Below, in pieces: positions 21,711 to 33,120 of a DNA stretch of 64,000 nucleotides. Every line of letters begins with the position of its first letter. The first letter of the stretch is position 1. The notes under the pieces are model-generated. The model saw only the letters and a program-made list of their open reading frames with translations. It did no database searches and was not told the DNA's origin. The stretch comes from Chloranthus sessilifolius. Lineage: Eukaryota > Streptophyta > Magnoliopsida > Chloranthales > Chloranthaceae. The translations under genes were made by a program, and so were the position numbers. The stretch is from the NCBI GenBank assembly GCA_021018995.1, contig CM037592.1:77441301-77505300 (forward strand), read 5' to 3'.

Positions 21711-22952
21711 ATGTCTTCTGGAGGAAGGGGTCGACCGAGAGGTACCCAAAATAGGACCCAGAGAGGTGAAACAACGGATCGTATCGCATTGGCCATGGAG
21801 ACTATGGCCGTTGCGATGGCTCAGCAGACGCAGCCGACTGCGATGCTGGCTGAGCAGATGACACTATTGGCAACTAATAATGTCAATAACGCCAATAGTC
21901 ATCAGCCACCATCACCACCACCTCCAACATTGTTGCCTTCGTCGTTTGTTGATTTTAGGAGATTGAGACCTCCTAGCTTCTATGGGCAGACGGATCCATT
22001 AGAAGCAAAGAAATGGCTGAACCAAATAGAGAAGCTTCTAGATAGGCTACAGAGTACAGAAAGTGAGAAGGTGGGATGGGCTTCCTTCAAGTTGGAGGGA
22101 GATGCCGATCCGTGGTGGAAGTCCGTGCTGAGGAAGAGGGAAGTAGAGGACCCGCATCGCCTATGGACTTGGGCAGACTTTGTGAGAGAATTCAATAGGG
22201 AATATTTCCTTAAACAAGTACGAGTACAGATGAGAAGGGAGTTTGCAATATTCAGCAAAGGGGCATGTCCGTGCGAGAGTACGGTGTAGAGTTTACGCGA
22301 TTGTCTCGGTTTGCACCAGAGTTAGTATCCACGGAAGTTATGAAAGCAACCAAATTTGAAGAAGGCCTTCGACCAAACATCCATGAAAGAGTGTCAATTT
22401 TCGAACTCGAGCGTTACGCGGATGTAATGGGAAAGGCAATTGTGGCTGAGAGGGATATTTACGATGTATACAAGAGGAGAGATCAACCGGATACAGTACG
22501 GTCAAACCATGGGAGGTTGGGTGAGTATGACTCGGGGAACAAAAAGCCGAGATTTACGACACCAACACCACTCCCTAGGCAGATAGCATATACAAATTTT
22601 TCCAGACCAGCTGGATCTGCACTGGCGAGACCCATCAGATATGAGAACTCTACAGCCACCATCGGAGTATCCGTAAGCCAAGGTTTCTCAAGGCTAGCCT
22701 CTTCTACACCAAAGGAGACTTGTGCCAAGTGCGGCAAGCCTCATTGGACGGTTGATTGTAGACGGGGTATGCAAGGATGTTATCGATGTGGAAAGATCGG
22801 CCACATCATCCGAGATTGTCTTGAGATGGCAAAGGGCAAAATGACTTCTATGCCTGCACCGAGACCAATCCAATCTAAGAAGCCGGTCATGCAGGGAAGA
22901 GCCTATGCGGTTACTGCCCAGGATGCTCAAAACTCCAACGATATCATACAGG
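21711..22952 (+). pseudogene. Tekay-1 gag
   Basis: The likely start is the ATG at 21711 (MSSGGRGRPRG). The capsid region shows FVDFRRLRPPSFYG, ADPWWKSVLRK and FVREFNREYFLKQVR. A single-base frameshift near 22260 splits it just before MSVREYGVEFTRLSRFAPEL. Two zinc knuckles follow at 22721-22815: CAKCGKPHWTVDC and CYRCGKIGHIIRDC, with all Cys and His ligands present, for RNA binding. One shift is the only clear lesion here, making this among the best-kept retroelement coding stretches of the window. A GT-AG candidate intron begins at 22953, right after the knuckle region. Confidence 0.9.
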
Positions 22953-23118
22953 GTGAGTTTTTACTTAGATTGATTTTTATCATATTAGATACCTCGAAAA
23001 TGTGATTTTGTTTTGTTTTGTTTCAAGAAGCATCCACCTAATTAATATGCATGTTGCATGAGTGTGTGTTGCACGAATGGAATGCTGAACTAGGTATAAC
23101 TTATACATACCTTGCAAG
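22953..23118 (+). other. Candidate 166-bp intron or insertion between gag and protease
   Basis: GTGAGTTTTT at 22953 and TTGCAAG ending at 23118 bound an A/T-rich stretch with stops in the coding frame. If it is left out, the gag frame meets the protease frame in phase. It interrupts a region normally continuous in Tekay elements. It may be a true intron or a small insertion that happens to have splice-like ends. Confidence 0.45.
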
Positions 23119-26100
23119 TGTATGGCAGAGGAGGTAATGTCGCATATATAGCAAGAGCGCTAATGGACCCGGGATCTACCCATTCATATGTCACACCTTG
23201 ATTCGCGAAAAAGATGAAGGTTCAGCTAGAGACTTTGGATTTTGTCTTGGCAGTGTCCATTCCGACGGGAAAATCGGTGGATACGGACTTAGTCTGCAAG
23301 TCAATGGTTGTAGCTATTAAAGATGGGGATATTTATGGGGAAGTTTTTGAGTTGCCGGTAGATTTGATTTTACTCGACATGCAAGGATTCGACGTGATCC
23401 TTGGCATGGACTGGTTGTCACAACAACGTACAGCGATCGATTATGAAATAAAATTGGTCACCTTTAGGCCAAACATGAGACGTTCTTTTAAATTTGTAGG
23501 AGTGAGGACGAAGTTTCTACCACTCGTGTCAGCTATCAAAGCGAAATGTTTGATCAGAAGTGGATGTAAGGGTTATTTGGCTTTCCTAAAGGATGACAAG
23601 GACGGGAAAAACATTGCTTTAGAGATTTCGGTAGTATGTGAGTTTGATGACGTCTGTCCAGATGAATTGCCAGGACTACCTCCGGAAAGAGAGGTTGAGT
23701 TTGCTATCAAATTGGCACCAGGAACGGAGCCGATTTCTAAAGCACCGTATCGAATGGCTCCGGCCGAGTTGAAGGAGTTGAAGGAGCAACTACAGGAGCT
23801 ATTAGACAAAGGGTTTGTGAGGCCGAGTGTATCTCCTTGGGGTGCTCCGGTCTTGTTTGTCAAGAAGAAGGGCGGGTCAATGAGACTGTGCATTAACTAC
23901 CGTCAGTTGAACAAACTCACTATAAAGAACAAGTATCCATTACCAAGGATAGATGATCTGTTTGACCAACTATAGGGGGCAAAATAATTTTCTAAGATCG
24001 ACTTAAGATTGGGATATCATCAACTCAGAGTCAAGGCAGAGGATGTTCAAAAGACTGCTTTAAGGATGAGATACGGACACTACGAATTCTTAGTGATGCC
24101 ATTTGGATTGACGAATGCGCCGGCGTCGTTTATGGACCTAATGAACCGGGTGTTTAAACCACACCTGGACTCTTTCGTCATTGTGTTCATCGACGATATC
24201 CTCATCTACTCTAAATCAAAGCAAGAACATGAAGTGCACTTGAGAACCGCTCTACAAACACTGCGTGAACGCCAGTTGTACGCCAAACTTAGTAAGTGTG
24301 AGTTTTGGTTGGAAGAAGTAAGCTTTTTGGGACACGTGGTCTCAAAGGAAGGTGTCACGGTGGATCCAGCAAAGATCGAAGTGGTAGTGCAGTGGGACAG
24401 CCTAAGACAGTGACTGATATACGCAGTTTCCTTGGTCTAGCTGGATATTATCGATGCTTTGTGGAGGGATTTTCAGCGATATCGGGGCCACTAACGAGGC
24501 TCACACGGAAGGATGTAAGATTCAAGTGGACCGAAGCTTGTGAGAGGAGCTTCCAAGAGCTTAAAACGCGCCTCACGTCAGCTCCAATACCTGCAATTCC
24601 AACAGGCAGTGGGGGTTTTGCAGTTTATAGTTACACTTCACATCATTGTTTAGGCTGTGTGCTTAACCAGTATAAGAAAGTGATTGCGTATGGGTCAAGG
24701 CAGTTGAAAGAACATGAGAAGAATTACCCAACGCATGACCTTGAATTAGTCGTAGTTATTTTTGCGTAAAAAATTTGGAGGCACTATTTGTATGGAGAAA
24801 CTTTCGAAATCTTCACTGACCATAAAAGCCTTCGATATTTATTCACACAGAAGGAGCTAAACATGCGACAACGGAGATGGATGGAGTTTCTCAAAGATTA
24901 TGACTGCTCCATCCAATATCACCCAGGTAAAGCAAATGTGGTTGCAGATGCTTTGAGTCGAAAGGGTTCAGCTCAATTGGCTAACATGATATTGGGAATG
25001 CATAGGTGGAAATTGTTTGAAGACCTGTCATTGTATGATGCGATGATTGAGGTACAAGCTTCAGGCACTCTGTTGGCCAATATTTCAGTTCGACCGATAA
25101 TTTTTGAGCACGTACACGAGCTACAGATGAAAGACTCTGAGTTAGTCAAGATTTGAAAAGTAGTGGAAGATACTAGATCGGACTTCTCTATAAAGGAGGA
25201 TAATTCCTTGTTGTTCAGAGGACACCTCTGTATTCCAACCGATGCCGGTCTAAGACAAACCATTTTGGATGAAGCTCACAAGTCTCAGTATGCGATCCAT
25301 CCTGGCAGTACTAAGATGTATCAAGACTTGCGTAAGAACTACTGGTGGAGAGGTCTGAAACATGATGTAGCAGAATACGTGTCAAAATGTTTGACGTGTC
25401 AACAAGTGAAAGTCGATCATCGGCACCCGGCTGGATTATTGCAACCTCTACCCATACCAGAGTGGAAATGGGAGTCGATATCCATGGATTTCATAGTAGG
25501 ATTGCCATGGACGGTGAAGAGGCACAATGCTATATGGGTTGTTGTGGATAGACTGACGAAGTCAGTTCATTTCTTACCCTACAATACGATGTATACTGCT
25601 GGACGACTCGTGCAACTTTATATGAAGGAGATAGTGCAGCTACACGGCATTCCGAGCAACATTGTATCTGATAGTGACCCATTAGATACCTCAAAATTTT
25701 GACAAAAATTTCAAGAAGGTATGGGCACTCAATTGGATTTTATTACAGCATTTCACCCACAAACTGACGGGCAAACGGAACGAGTGAATCAAGTGATCGA
25801 AGACATGCTCAGGGCACGTATGCTTGAATTACAAGGCTCGTGGGATCAACATCTACCGTTGATCGAATTTGCGTATAACAACAGTTTTCAAGCAAGCATC
25901 GGAATGGCACCGTATGAAGCTCTATATGGGAGACGATGCCGATCGCCCATCAACTAGGAAGAAACTGGAGAAAAATTTGTGTTGGATCCGAAAATCCTTG
26001 AGGACAATGCCATGTTTGTACGGATGATTAGAGATAGGCTTAAAGCAGCCCAGAGCCAGCAAAAGAGCTATGTTGATTTTAAGAGAACAAGCCTCGATTT

Positions 26101-26527
26101 TGCCATTGGCAATCACGTCTTTGTGAAAGTATCACCCACGAAGGGTGTGATGCGGTTCGAAAAGAAGGGGAAGTTAAGTCCTCGTTATATAGGACCCTTT
26201 GAAGTTTTGGGTCGAGTGGGTGAAGTAGCCTATCGCATTGGTTTACCTTTGATGTTTAATAGTGTCCACAATGTTTTTCACATTTCAATGCTCAGGAAGT
26301 ATGTAAAGGACCCCACGCACATTTTGGGCAGTCAACCGATAGAACTACATGAGGATATGACTATAGTTGAGGATGCTACTCAAATTTTGGATTGAAAGGA
26401 CAAGACTCTCCATACTAAAGTCATTCCATTAGTACTCGTCAAGTGGGGTACTCATCCAGTTGAGGAAGCCACTTGGGAACGGGAGGCTGAAATCAAAGAA
26501 TTGTATCCTCATATGTTTGAACAGTAG
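23119..26527 (+). pseudogene. Tekay-1 pol: protease, RT, RNase H, integrase, chromodomain
   Basis: The protease active site appears as ALMDPGSTHSY near 23163-23195, followed by a stop. Reverse transcriptase spans about 23640-24400, with [20 protein letters not shown], then a stop near 23973 and another near 23985, [17 protein letters not shown], and an intact FIDDILIYS catalytic motif. A shift near 24400 leads to RNase H (24420-24960, stop near 24767). Integrase follows: zinc finger near 25275-25410 (H..H..CLTC), MDFIVGLP, VSDSDP, TERVNQ, with stops near 25156, 25700 and 25957. The C-terminus (26140-26527) has the GPFEVLGRVG module and, after one stop at 26393, a chromodomain-like LVKWGTHPVEEATWERE ending YPHMFEQ. 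Lineage: Tekay/Del. Confidence 0.92.
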
Positions 26528-27424
26528 AGTGTGAATGCTAGTCCTAAGATTTTGTTTTGTAATTCACAGTGGAAACTTGAATTGGTATAAATGAATATAT
26601 GTGCATTAGTCTTTTTGTTTGGATGGTGTTTCGTATCGATACATGCTAATGTCTTATATTCCGGTCTAAGTGTCCATCTATTTAGGGTTGAACTGTGAAT
26701 AAGTTCGCGGCGTTGAGCTGCCACCTTGTGGGTGGAGCTAAGTTCAAGATGATTAGCTCACACAACAACCATGGATCATGGGGTGTGTCAATATACTCTC
26801 AAAGATGAAAATTTGAAAATTCGTTCGATCGAATTTCTGTAGCCTAAAACCATTGGAGTGTTGCCAGAAAATCGTTCGAACGAAATGCACAGCCAGTAAG
26901 AGTCTCAGCTGTTGCCAGTAACCGTTCGATCGATTTTTCAAATCGATCGAGCGAAATGGGTCGGCCAGTGGGGTACAATGTGACTTTAAAAAATTGTCCA
27001 GAAAATCGTTTGATCGAATTTTCAAACCGATCGAATGAAAATTGAGAGGGTATTTTAAAGACAACAATTCATTCGATCGAAATGAAATTCGTTCGATCGA
27101 ATTTCACAACTGCCATTTATACTTTTGGAAACCGATCGAATGAATTTAAATTCATTCGATCGATTTAAAACCTTATATATCTAGCGTGCAAAAATATTTT
27201 CCATTTCACTTGCATTCGACCATTTTTGTTTTTCTTCCTTCGAAGGACTGTGTATGCTGCCGGTTTTCATCAACTCCGGCCACCTCCAATCGGGTTTTTC
27301 TTCATCACAGGTAACCTTAAACTTCTTTTAGGGTTACTGTCTTTTTCAAGGGGGATCCATTTCCCTATTTTGCTAGCATTTGAGCTAGATTAGGCTTAAA
27401 ACCAAATTTTTATTTTTGCCCACG
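26528..27424 (+). promoter_or_regulatory. TTCGATCGA array and TATA-like site upstream of the third ORF
   Basis: There are no genes. Bases 26818-27168 hold about ten TTCGATCGA-type words (GTTCGATCGAATTT, ACCGATCGAATGAA and variants), the same words as in this element's LTRs. They are followed by TATATAT at 27174-27180, about 245 bp before the ATG at 27425. The layout suggests a dedicated promoter for the third ORF; transcription is not shown. Confidence 0.5.
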
Positions 27425-28755
27425 ATGCCACCTAAGACTCGCCAAGCATCGGCGAGTGCGGCACCTAAGAAGACCACTCCGGGTTCTTCTTCCCAACAGC
27501 CACCGAAGAAACCCCCTACGGGTTCTTCTTCGGCACCACCTACGCAAGCACCGCCCACACGTGAGCGACCAAATGAGTGGTGGTCTGAAAAAGGTTTTGA
27601 ACCCGAGTGGATAATAGACCCAAAAATTGTCGCCAAGCGAGATGAGACCCGGTGGGCCTTTGACTATATCTCTACTGCGGGTTTGACGGGCATCCTTTGC
27701 CCTTGTCACGATACTTTTTACCCAAGGATTGTTTGATTGTTCTATTAGAACATGGAGCTGGTTAAGGACCCGACAATCCTTAAAACAAAAATTGATAATC
27801 GACCGTACAGGTTTTCTTTTGATGACGTGGCGGACGCGTTGGAATGTTTTCATACGTACAATCATGAGGATATGCCCTGGCTGAACCTTTTCCGGCCCCA
27901 TTGGATTATAAATATGTCGCTGCTCAAATGACCCATGGCCGGACGGGTTCGGGTCATTCGATTAAATGGGTTGACTTGCCTCGCGAGCTTTGGATGCTCG
28001 ATTCTATAATACAATGCAATTTGTATCCGTTACGCCATAAAATTGAAAGAGTCGGTGAGGTCCAAATGGCACTGTTTTCGGCTTTTAGCGGTCGTTGGTT
28101 TAACGCACCGAAAATGGTACTTGAGGGAATGAAGTATGCTCACAAGAAGATGCTTAAGGGCGCCAAGAAACCGATTGATGATATGTCGTATGCCCGACTT
28201 ATTTCTTTAATGGTCAAGGATTACGCGGGGGATGACACCTACACCCTCTCTGCGAGTGAACACAAGTTGACGGGTAACGTCCAACCATTCACCATGGTGG
28301 ACTGGAACAGAACGTATGTTAAATTGACCAAGAAGCCCTTGGTGGAGGAGCCACCACCACCTGAACAACAACCTACAGACCAACCCCAAACTCCTGAACT
28401 GCCAGCCCATGACACTCCACTATATGATGAGCCTCCTCGACACCCGACACCTGAGTACATACCACCACCTTACGGAGGCGTTCCTACACCGACCGTTGTC
28501 GACCTCTATGCGTTGTTGGAAGCCAATACACTTCAGATGGCGGAGAACAATCATCTTCTCAACCGCTAGCTTGATTATTACGACTCATTGCACGCCGAGT
28601 AGATGCGTTTCATGTACCCTGACGATTATCTCCAGCGGATGGCGGCAGTGCAGGCTTGGGTCCGGGATGCTTCAACGTCGAGTGTGGGAGCTCGTGGCGG
28701 TGACAGTGCTCAGCCCGATGTTGGTACTGATCCTCCTAGTAATGAGGAGTCTTGA
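27425..28755 (+). pseudogene. Tekay-1 third ORF: putative plant transposon protein family
   Basis: The ATG at 27425 opens a basic, Pro/Ser/Thr-rich N-terminus (MPPKTRQASASAAPKKTT), then ERPNEWWSEKGFEPEW, which resembles the ERGF-type start of the family. Two in-frame stops near 27736 and 27748, and a shift near 27890, precede the core: WMLDSIIQCNLYPLRHKIER, ALFSAFSGRWFNAPKMVLE, then ARLISLMVKDYAG. A Pro-rich tail follows (EEPPPPEQQPTDQPQTPELP) and the frame ends at 28755 after two more stops. It shares the LD-x2-I, H, R, AL, WF-x2-P-x3-LE pattern with the Athila-like extra ORF at 8295-10836. Such ORFs are not part of standard Tekay elements. Function is unknown. Confidence 0.72.
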
Positions 28756-29234
28756 GGGTTCTTTTCATTCCTAAAATGAGTAATTATGGGTGTATTTTGG
28801 GGGCGGGTTCGGAGAATTTTTTTTTTTTTTATTGGAAAAATGTAAATGCTTATACCAGGTGTTTGGGAACTGATGTCCTTTTGAAAAATCGTGGCATGGC
28901 TGCCACTCACTATTAATTCCTTACTTTTGTTACTATATATATATTTTGTCTGTTCATATGGATTATACTTTGTGGTTGATCTTCTTTTGGGTATTCTATG
29001 ATTTGATGGTGTGGCTATTGGTTTGCAACTGAGTTCTTGCAGGATGTGTATTTACGCAGTTCTAGTGTATGTGATGTGTGTGTATGTATATATGTCGGTT
29101 CATTCTTGTTGAGCCTCTATGGTAATCTGTAGTTCTATGGTATGGGGGGGGGGGGCACTCCCATCCCGGTGTGTGTGGGGGAGGGGACGGTCCCTAAGTA
29201 CAATTTTCGGGGACGAAAATTCTCGAGGGGAGAA
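28756..29234 (+). other. Tekay-1 3' untranslated spacer with polypurine tract
   Basis: Noncoding. It contains a 13-base G run near 29143-29156 and ends with GACGAAAATTCTCGAGGGGAG at 29213-29233; the AGGGGAGAA at 29226-29234 is the polypurine tract abutting the LTR. This arrangement is typical of chromoviruses. Confidence 0.8.
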
Positions 29235-31875
29235 TGTCACATCCCAGAAATTTCATACTTAATAGTGCACCTTGGGATGCAGGCCAACTGGTCAAATGTT
29301 TGATCGGGTCAACATTGACTCAGTTGACTTAGTCGAACGTATGGAGGTGATGGAGTTAATTGTATGTGCTTTACACCAAATTGTAAGAACATAAGTTATA
29401 AAGAAAAGAGGGGGAGAAAAGTTAATTTCTCTTTAGTTGAGTGGTTGAGAGGAGTTAAGAGAGAGAGAGAGAGAGTAAATGCATGGGTGATTTGTTGTGA
29501 AATGAAGAGGGAAGCAATTAATGCAAATCATTGATCTTGGTTCGCAAAGTCTAACGGATCGAGCTCGGGATCGAGGAGAGATTTAGGTTGGAGGGTTTGG
29601 AAAACCCTAGTGAAGGAGATCCAACCGGTCGACTAGGGTAAGCATTGCAAATCTATGTTTTGTTTAAACTATTAGCTAGAGGAATTAGAATTTGTTGTGT
29701 GTTATTTAAATGTATGATTAATAGGAGAGATGATGAGGATAGATGATGAAGAGATGAGAAGAAGGGTGCTAGATCTGGAATTGGGTGAAACTGATTGAAC
29801 GAAATGTATGAAATTGATTGAACGAAATTACATTTCGTTCAATCGATTTTGAACAAAGAAAGGATAGGGAAGAAAGCAAAGGGATTCTGAGGACCTATTG
29901 ATCGATTTAGAAATCGTTCGATCAATTGGTTGGAACCTGTGTGAACGAATTTAAAATCGTTCAATCAATTTTGTTAACTGACAAAGGCATGTTAGAATGG
30001 TTAATGGTGGGATATATCGAACTAAATAGAATTCGTTCGATCGATTTTAAGAGTTTCGTTCAATCAATTTAATTTTCGTTTGAACGATTCTAAGAATCGT
30101 TCGATCGATTTGAATTCATTCGATCGATTTGGAAATCGTTCGATCGATTTTAAGAGTTTCGTTCAATCAATTTAATTTTCGTTTGAACGATTCTAAGAAT
30201 CGTTCGATCGATTTGAATTCATTCGATCGATTTGGAAATCGTTCGATCGATTTTAAGAGTTTCGTTCAATCAATTTAATTTTCGTTTGAACGATTCTAAG
30301 AATCGTTCGATCGATTTGAATTCATTCGATCGATTTGAAAATCGTTCGATCGAATTGGATGAAACTCAATTTTTGTTCAGTTTTTGCATACGAATAGTTG
30401 TGTATTGGTGTTAAGCTTATAACCCAATGTTCTTACACTGACAGTGATGAAAGATATGTGTTTGGTCAGGTCTAGATCGAACCGAACTTTGTGATGGTAG
30501 AGTGCTAACATGGATTAGAGAATCTGAGTGTGTAAACGCAAGTGAGGTTGGGAAATATCTAAACGAGTACACTTTATTACGAGCATTTACGTAGTGATAG
30601 AATGTTGTTGCATGATCTTTAGACATGGTTTTCATTTATTATTAATGTAATAAGTAGAGAAATGGCAATGGTGTGCTTGTTTACATAAAAATTTATGAGA
30701 AAAATTGTTAAGTAAGAATAAAATCATCCCAGGGATGTAGGAACATATTCGGCATCGCAGAGATGCATCAGATGACGTGACATCCTAGGGATGTGTGGTG
30801 GATATAGAGATCCACGTTAAGAAGTAAACAGTAAACATAATTGCACGGGCTGTGAGTTACTATGTATTAACACAATCACACGGTGAATAACTATATGTAT
30901 TGCATAATTTGATTTAAGGTTCAGAGAATACAAGGCGGGATAATCGACTCGGCGGGATATCCGTGACGCACGTGGCTAATCTAATCCGATGACATCCGAG
31001 ATGTGGATGTAGTAGTAGTATGCCCGTCGCATATGAGACAGGGACGAGGACGATTCCATGAAAAATAGTCTGATTAGACGACGATAGAGGGTATTCCATC
31101 AGGGCTCGATGCTATATTGCTCGGGGATTATTTAAGTTAAGATTTAAGTCATGGTCTCAGCCTGGTTGCAACTAAGGGAACTAGTGGTCATTGCAAAATA
31201 CATGAGTAATAAATGCAGTAAAATTGTTTTATCACTTCTTAAATTTACTTTTCAAGCAATGACATATCTATGAGTTCATGTTTTATTCCTGCCATGAAAT
31301 ATATGTTTGTAAGAAGGATATACTTACTGTGATATTGCCCCTATTGAGCTAGGATGTAGCTCACCCTTTGACTATATGTCACAGGTGACTATTTAGGAAT
31401 TGATGATAACTTAGGAGTTGCTACCGGCGAGGGCGATCCTGGAGATTCATAGTACTTTCCAAGGGAGGAGTCTGAGCCTCCTCCGGAGAGATTCTTTTAG
31501 AAGACTTGCTGCATACTTTGATAGTGTTTTGTAAGGAGAGAGATTTACGGCTTGGTACGCCCAGCCTTATTTTTTGTAAGAACAAATACATATGTAATAT
31601 TCTTTTGTCGAACCATTGAAAGTGACCATAGCTACGGCACTGATGGTTCGGGTTGGTTCTTTTGTTCATGCGGAGTCATAAAATTAGAACTATCTTTTGG
31701 ATTGGTGTTTTGGATTAGCGTATAGTAGAATTGGAGATTTATTTTACATTAATTTCTTGTGCTTTCATATTGTGAATGGGATGTACCAAGTGTTCCGCAT
31801 GTACATTATGGGGCACGGCCTTGAGGGCTGTGCTGATGGCATGGGTTTCGGGGTGTCGAAATCCGGGCTGTCACA
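29235..31875 (+). repeat. 3' LTR of Tekay-1
   Basis: The partner of 19075-21606. It differs by a shorter GA run, loss of 34 bp near 29365, a rearranged stretch near 30930-31010, and expansion of the TTCGATCGA region to three copies of a 103-bp unit (30035-30343) where the 5' LTR has about one. Confidence 0.93.
30035..30343 (+). repeat. Three tandem 103-bp units carrying TTCGATCGA words
   Basis: Units begin at 30035, 30138 and 30241 with GTTCGATCGATTTTAAGAG and are nearly identical. Each has four or more TTCGATCGA-type words. The near-identity shows the expansion is younger than the general divergence of the two LTRs. Confidence 0.92.
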
Positions 31876-31993
31876 AATACACAGGCTAGGCTTAATCTTT
31901 GCCCCTGTTGGACTTTATTTCATTTGGGGATGGACCGTCGGCCAGGTTTGAATGGTTGGACCAAGATGCACATGTTCTCAAAAAGCGTATTTA
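31876..31993 (+). other. T1 remainder and T1/T2 junction
   Basis: AATAC (TSD) and the second arm of the split palindrome (to 31891) belong to T1. The next 100 bp have no recognised feature. Similarity to T2 block B (54250 onwards) begins at about 31994, so the T1/T2 breakpoint lies close by. Confidence 0.55.
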
Positions 31994-33120
31994 TTGGTGC
32001 ACGCTTTTTCTGGGTCCCTCTCAGTCCCCGTTAAATTAGTAGCTCCAATTCTGTCCATGTGGACTCTAGCGATGTGGCGTTTGGAATGTTAGAAATAAAG
32101 GGTTTTCTAGGAAGGTTCCTAGTTTGTTGCGATCACCAGCTGCAGATATTTAACGACGCTGTAACACGTCAATGATCACGCTTTAGAGCGGGTGTAGGTT
32201 ACTTCTTTACTGAATCGTCCGCTTGCGAACGTCAGCAGCTATGTCTTTTCTTATAATTTAGATAGTTTAATTTTTCTTCCTTTCCCCTATTATTATGGTA
32301 GTTCTAATCAGTTTAGACTTCTCAATTCGCTTGTGAGTTTAGTTATGTGAGAATCTATTATGGTTTATTTAATTTAGTATTCTAATTATATCCGGAGTCT
32401 AACTAATTTTAATTTTCTAATCTTATTAGAAATCTAATTAATATTAGTGTCCTAATCTTATTAGAATTCTAATTAATTTAGTGTCCTAATATTATTAAGA
32501 GTCCAATTAATATTAGTCTCCTAATTGTACTAGGAATGCAGGTGTTTTAATTTTAATGAAACTTTAACTAAACCAAGCATGCTAGTTATACTGAAATTCT
32601 AAGTAAAGCGTGTATACTAGTTATACCAGAATTCTAATTGAAATAGAGAACTAGTTTTACTAAAACTCTAATCTAAGCAATGAATTAATTTTACATGAAA
32701 AAATAGAAAAAATCTAATTGAGGGAAACAAACTAATTTGATTAAAATTCTGATTAGAGCAATGAATTAACTGTACTTGAAATATAATTAAAGCAATGAAT
32801 TAATCATACTAAATTCTAATTAAAATAAAGGACTGATTTGACTAGAATTATAATCAAAGTAATGAATTAATTATACTAAGATTCTAATTAGAATAAACTG
32901 ATTGCTGATACTGGGGTCTAATAAAGCGAGGAATTAACTATGCTAGAATTATCTAATTCAAATAAAGAAACTAATTTTATTGGAGTTCTAATCGAAGCAA
33001 TTATTCTAAGGATTTAATTAATATAAAGCATGTAAATTGACTATACTAAAATTCTAAGATAAAATTATGGAACTGATATTATAATCCTAATTAAAGTAAC
33101 TAAGTAATTCTAAAAAAAAG
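31994..33120 (-). other. T2 block A: 5' leader region and start of pol, truncated
   Basis: This is homologous to 54250-57133 of block B (without its solo LTR). On the minus strand it holds an ATG-led start (MDRIG) near 32056 that is cut off after about 20 codons at 31994. Upstream of it is a leader with GATCACGC..GAGCGGGTG near 32175-32195. It also contains an A/T-rich stretch (32390-33110) full of TCTAATTAA-type repeats. No gag coding is visible. Confidence 0.55.

Larger units (their letters stand above)
19075..31875 (+). mobile_element. Tekay-1: full-length Tekay/Del-type chromovirus with an extra ORF
   Basis: LTRs of 2532 bp (TGTAAC...TGTCACA) and 2641 bp (TGTCAC...TGTCACA) flank a Met-type PBS, gag with two zinc knuckles, protease, reverse transcriptase, RNase H, integrase and a C-terminal chromodomain-like motif. 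This order and the motif are typical of Tekay/Del chromoviruses. Unusually, 2.7 kb lie between pol and the 3' LTR: a TTCGATCGA word array, a TATA-like site and a third ORF of the putative plant transposon protein family (27425-28755). The polyprotein has several stops and shifts. Target duplication AATAT/AATAC; the insertion lies inside a palindrome of T1. Confidence 0.92.

Noticed and set aside
27385..27901. Minus-strand ORFs of 83 and 163 codons
   Set aside because: Shadows of the plus-strand third ORF of Tekay-1, whose plus frame matches a known family.
29143..29157. G-run as a quadruplex or polypurine tract
   Set aside because: It is a single uninterrupted run about 80 bp from the LTR; the true polypurine tract abuts the LTR at 29226-29234.
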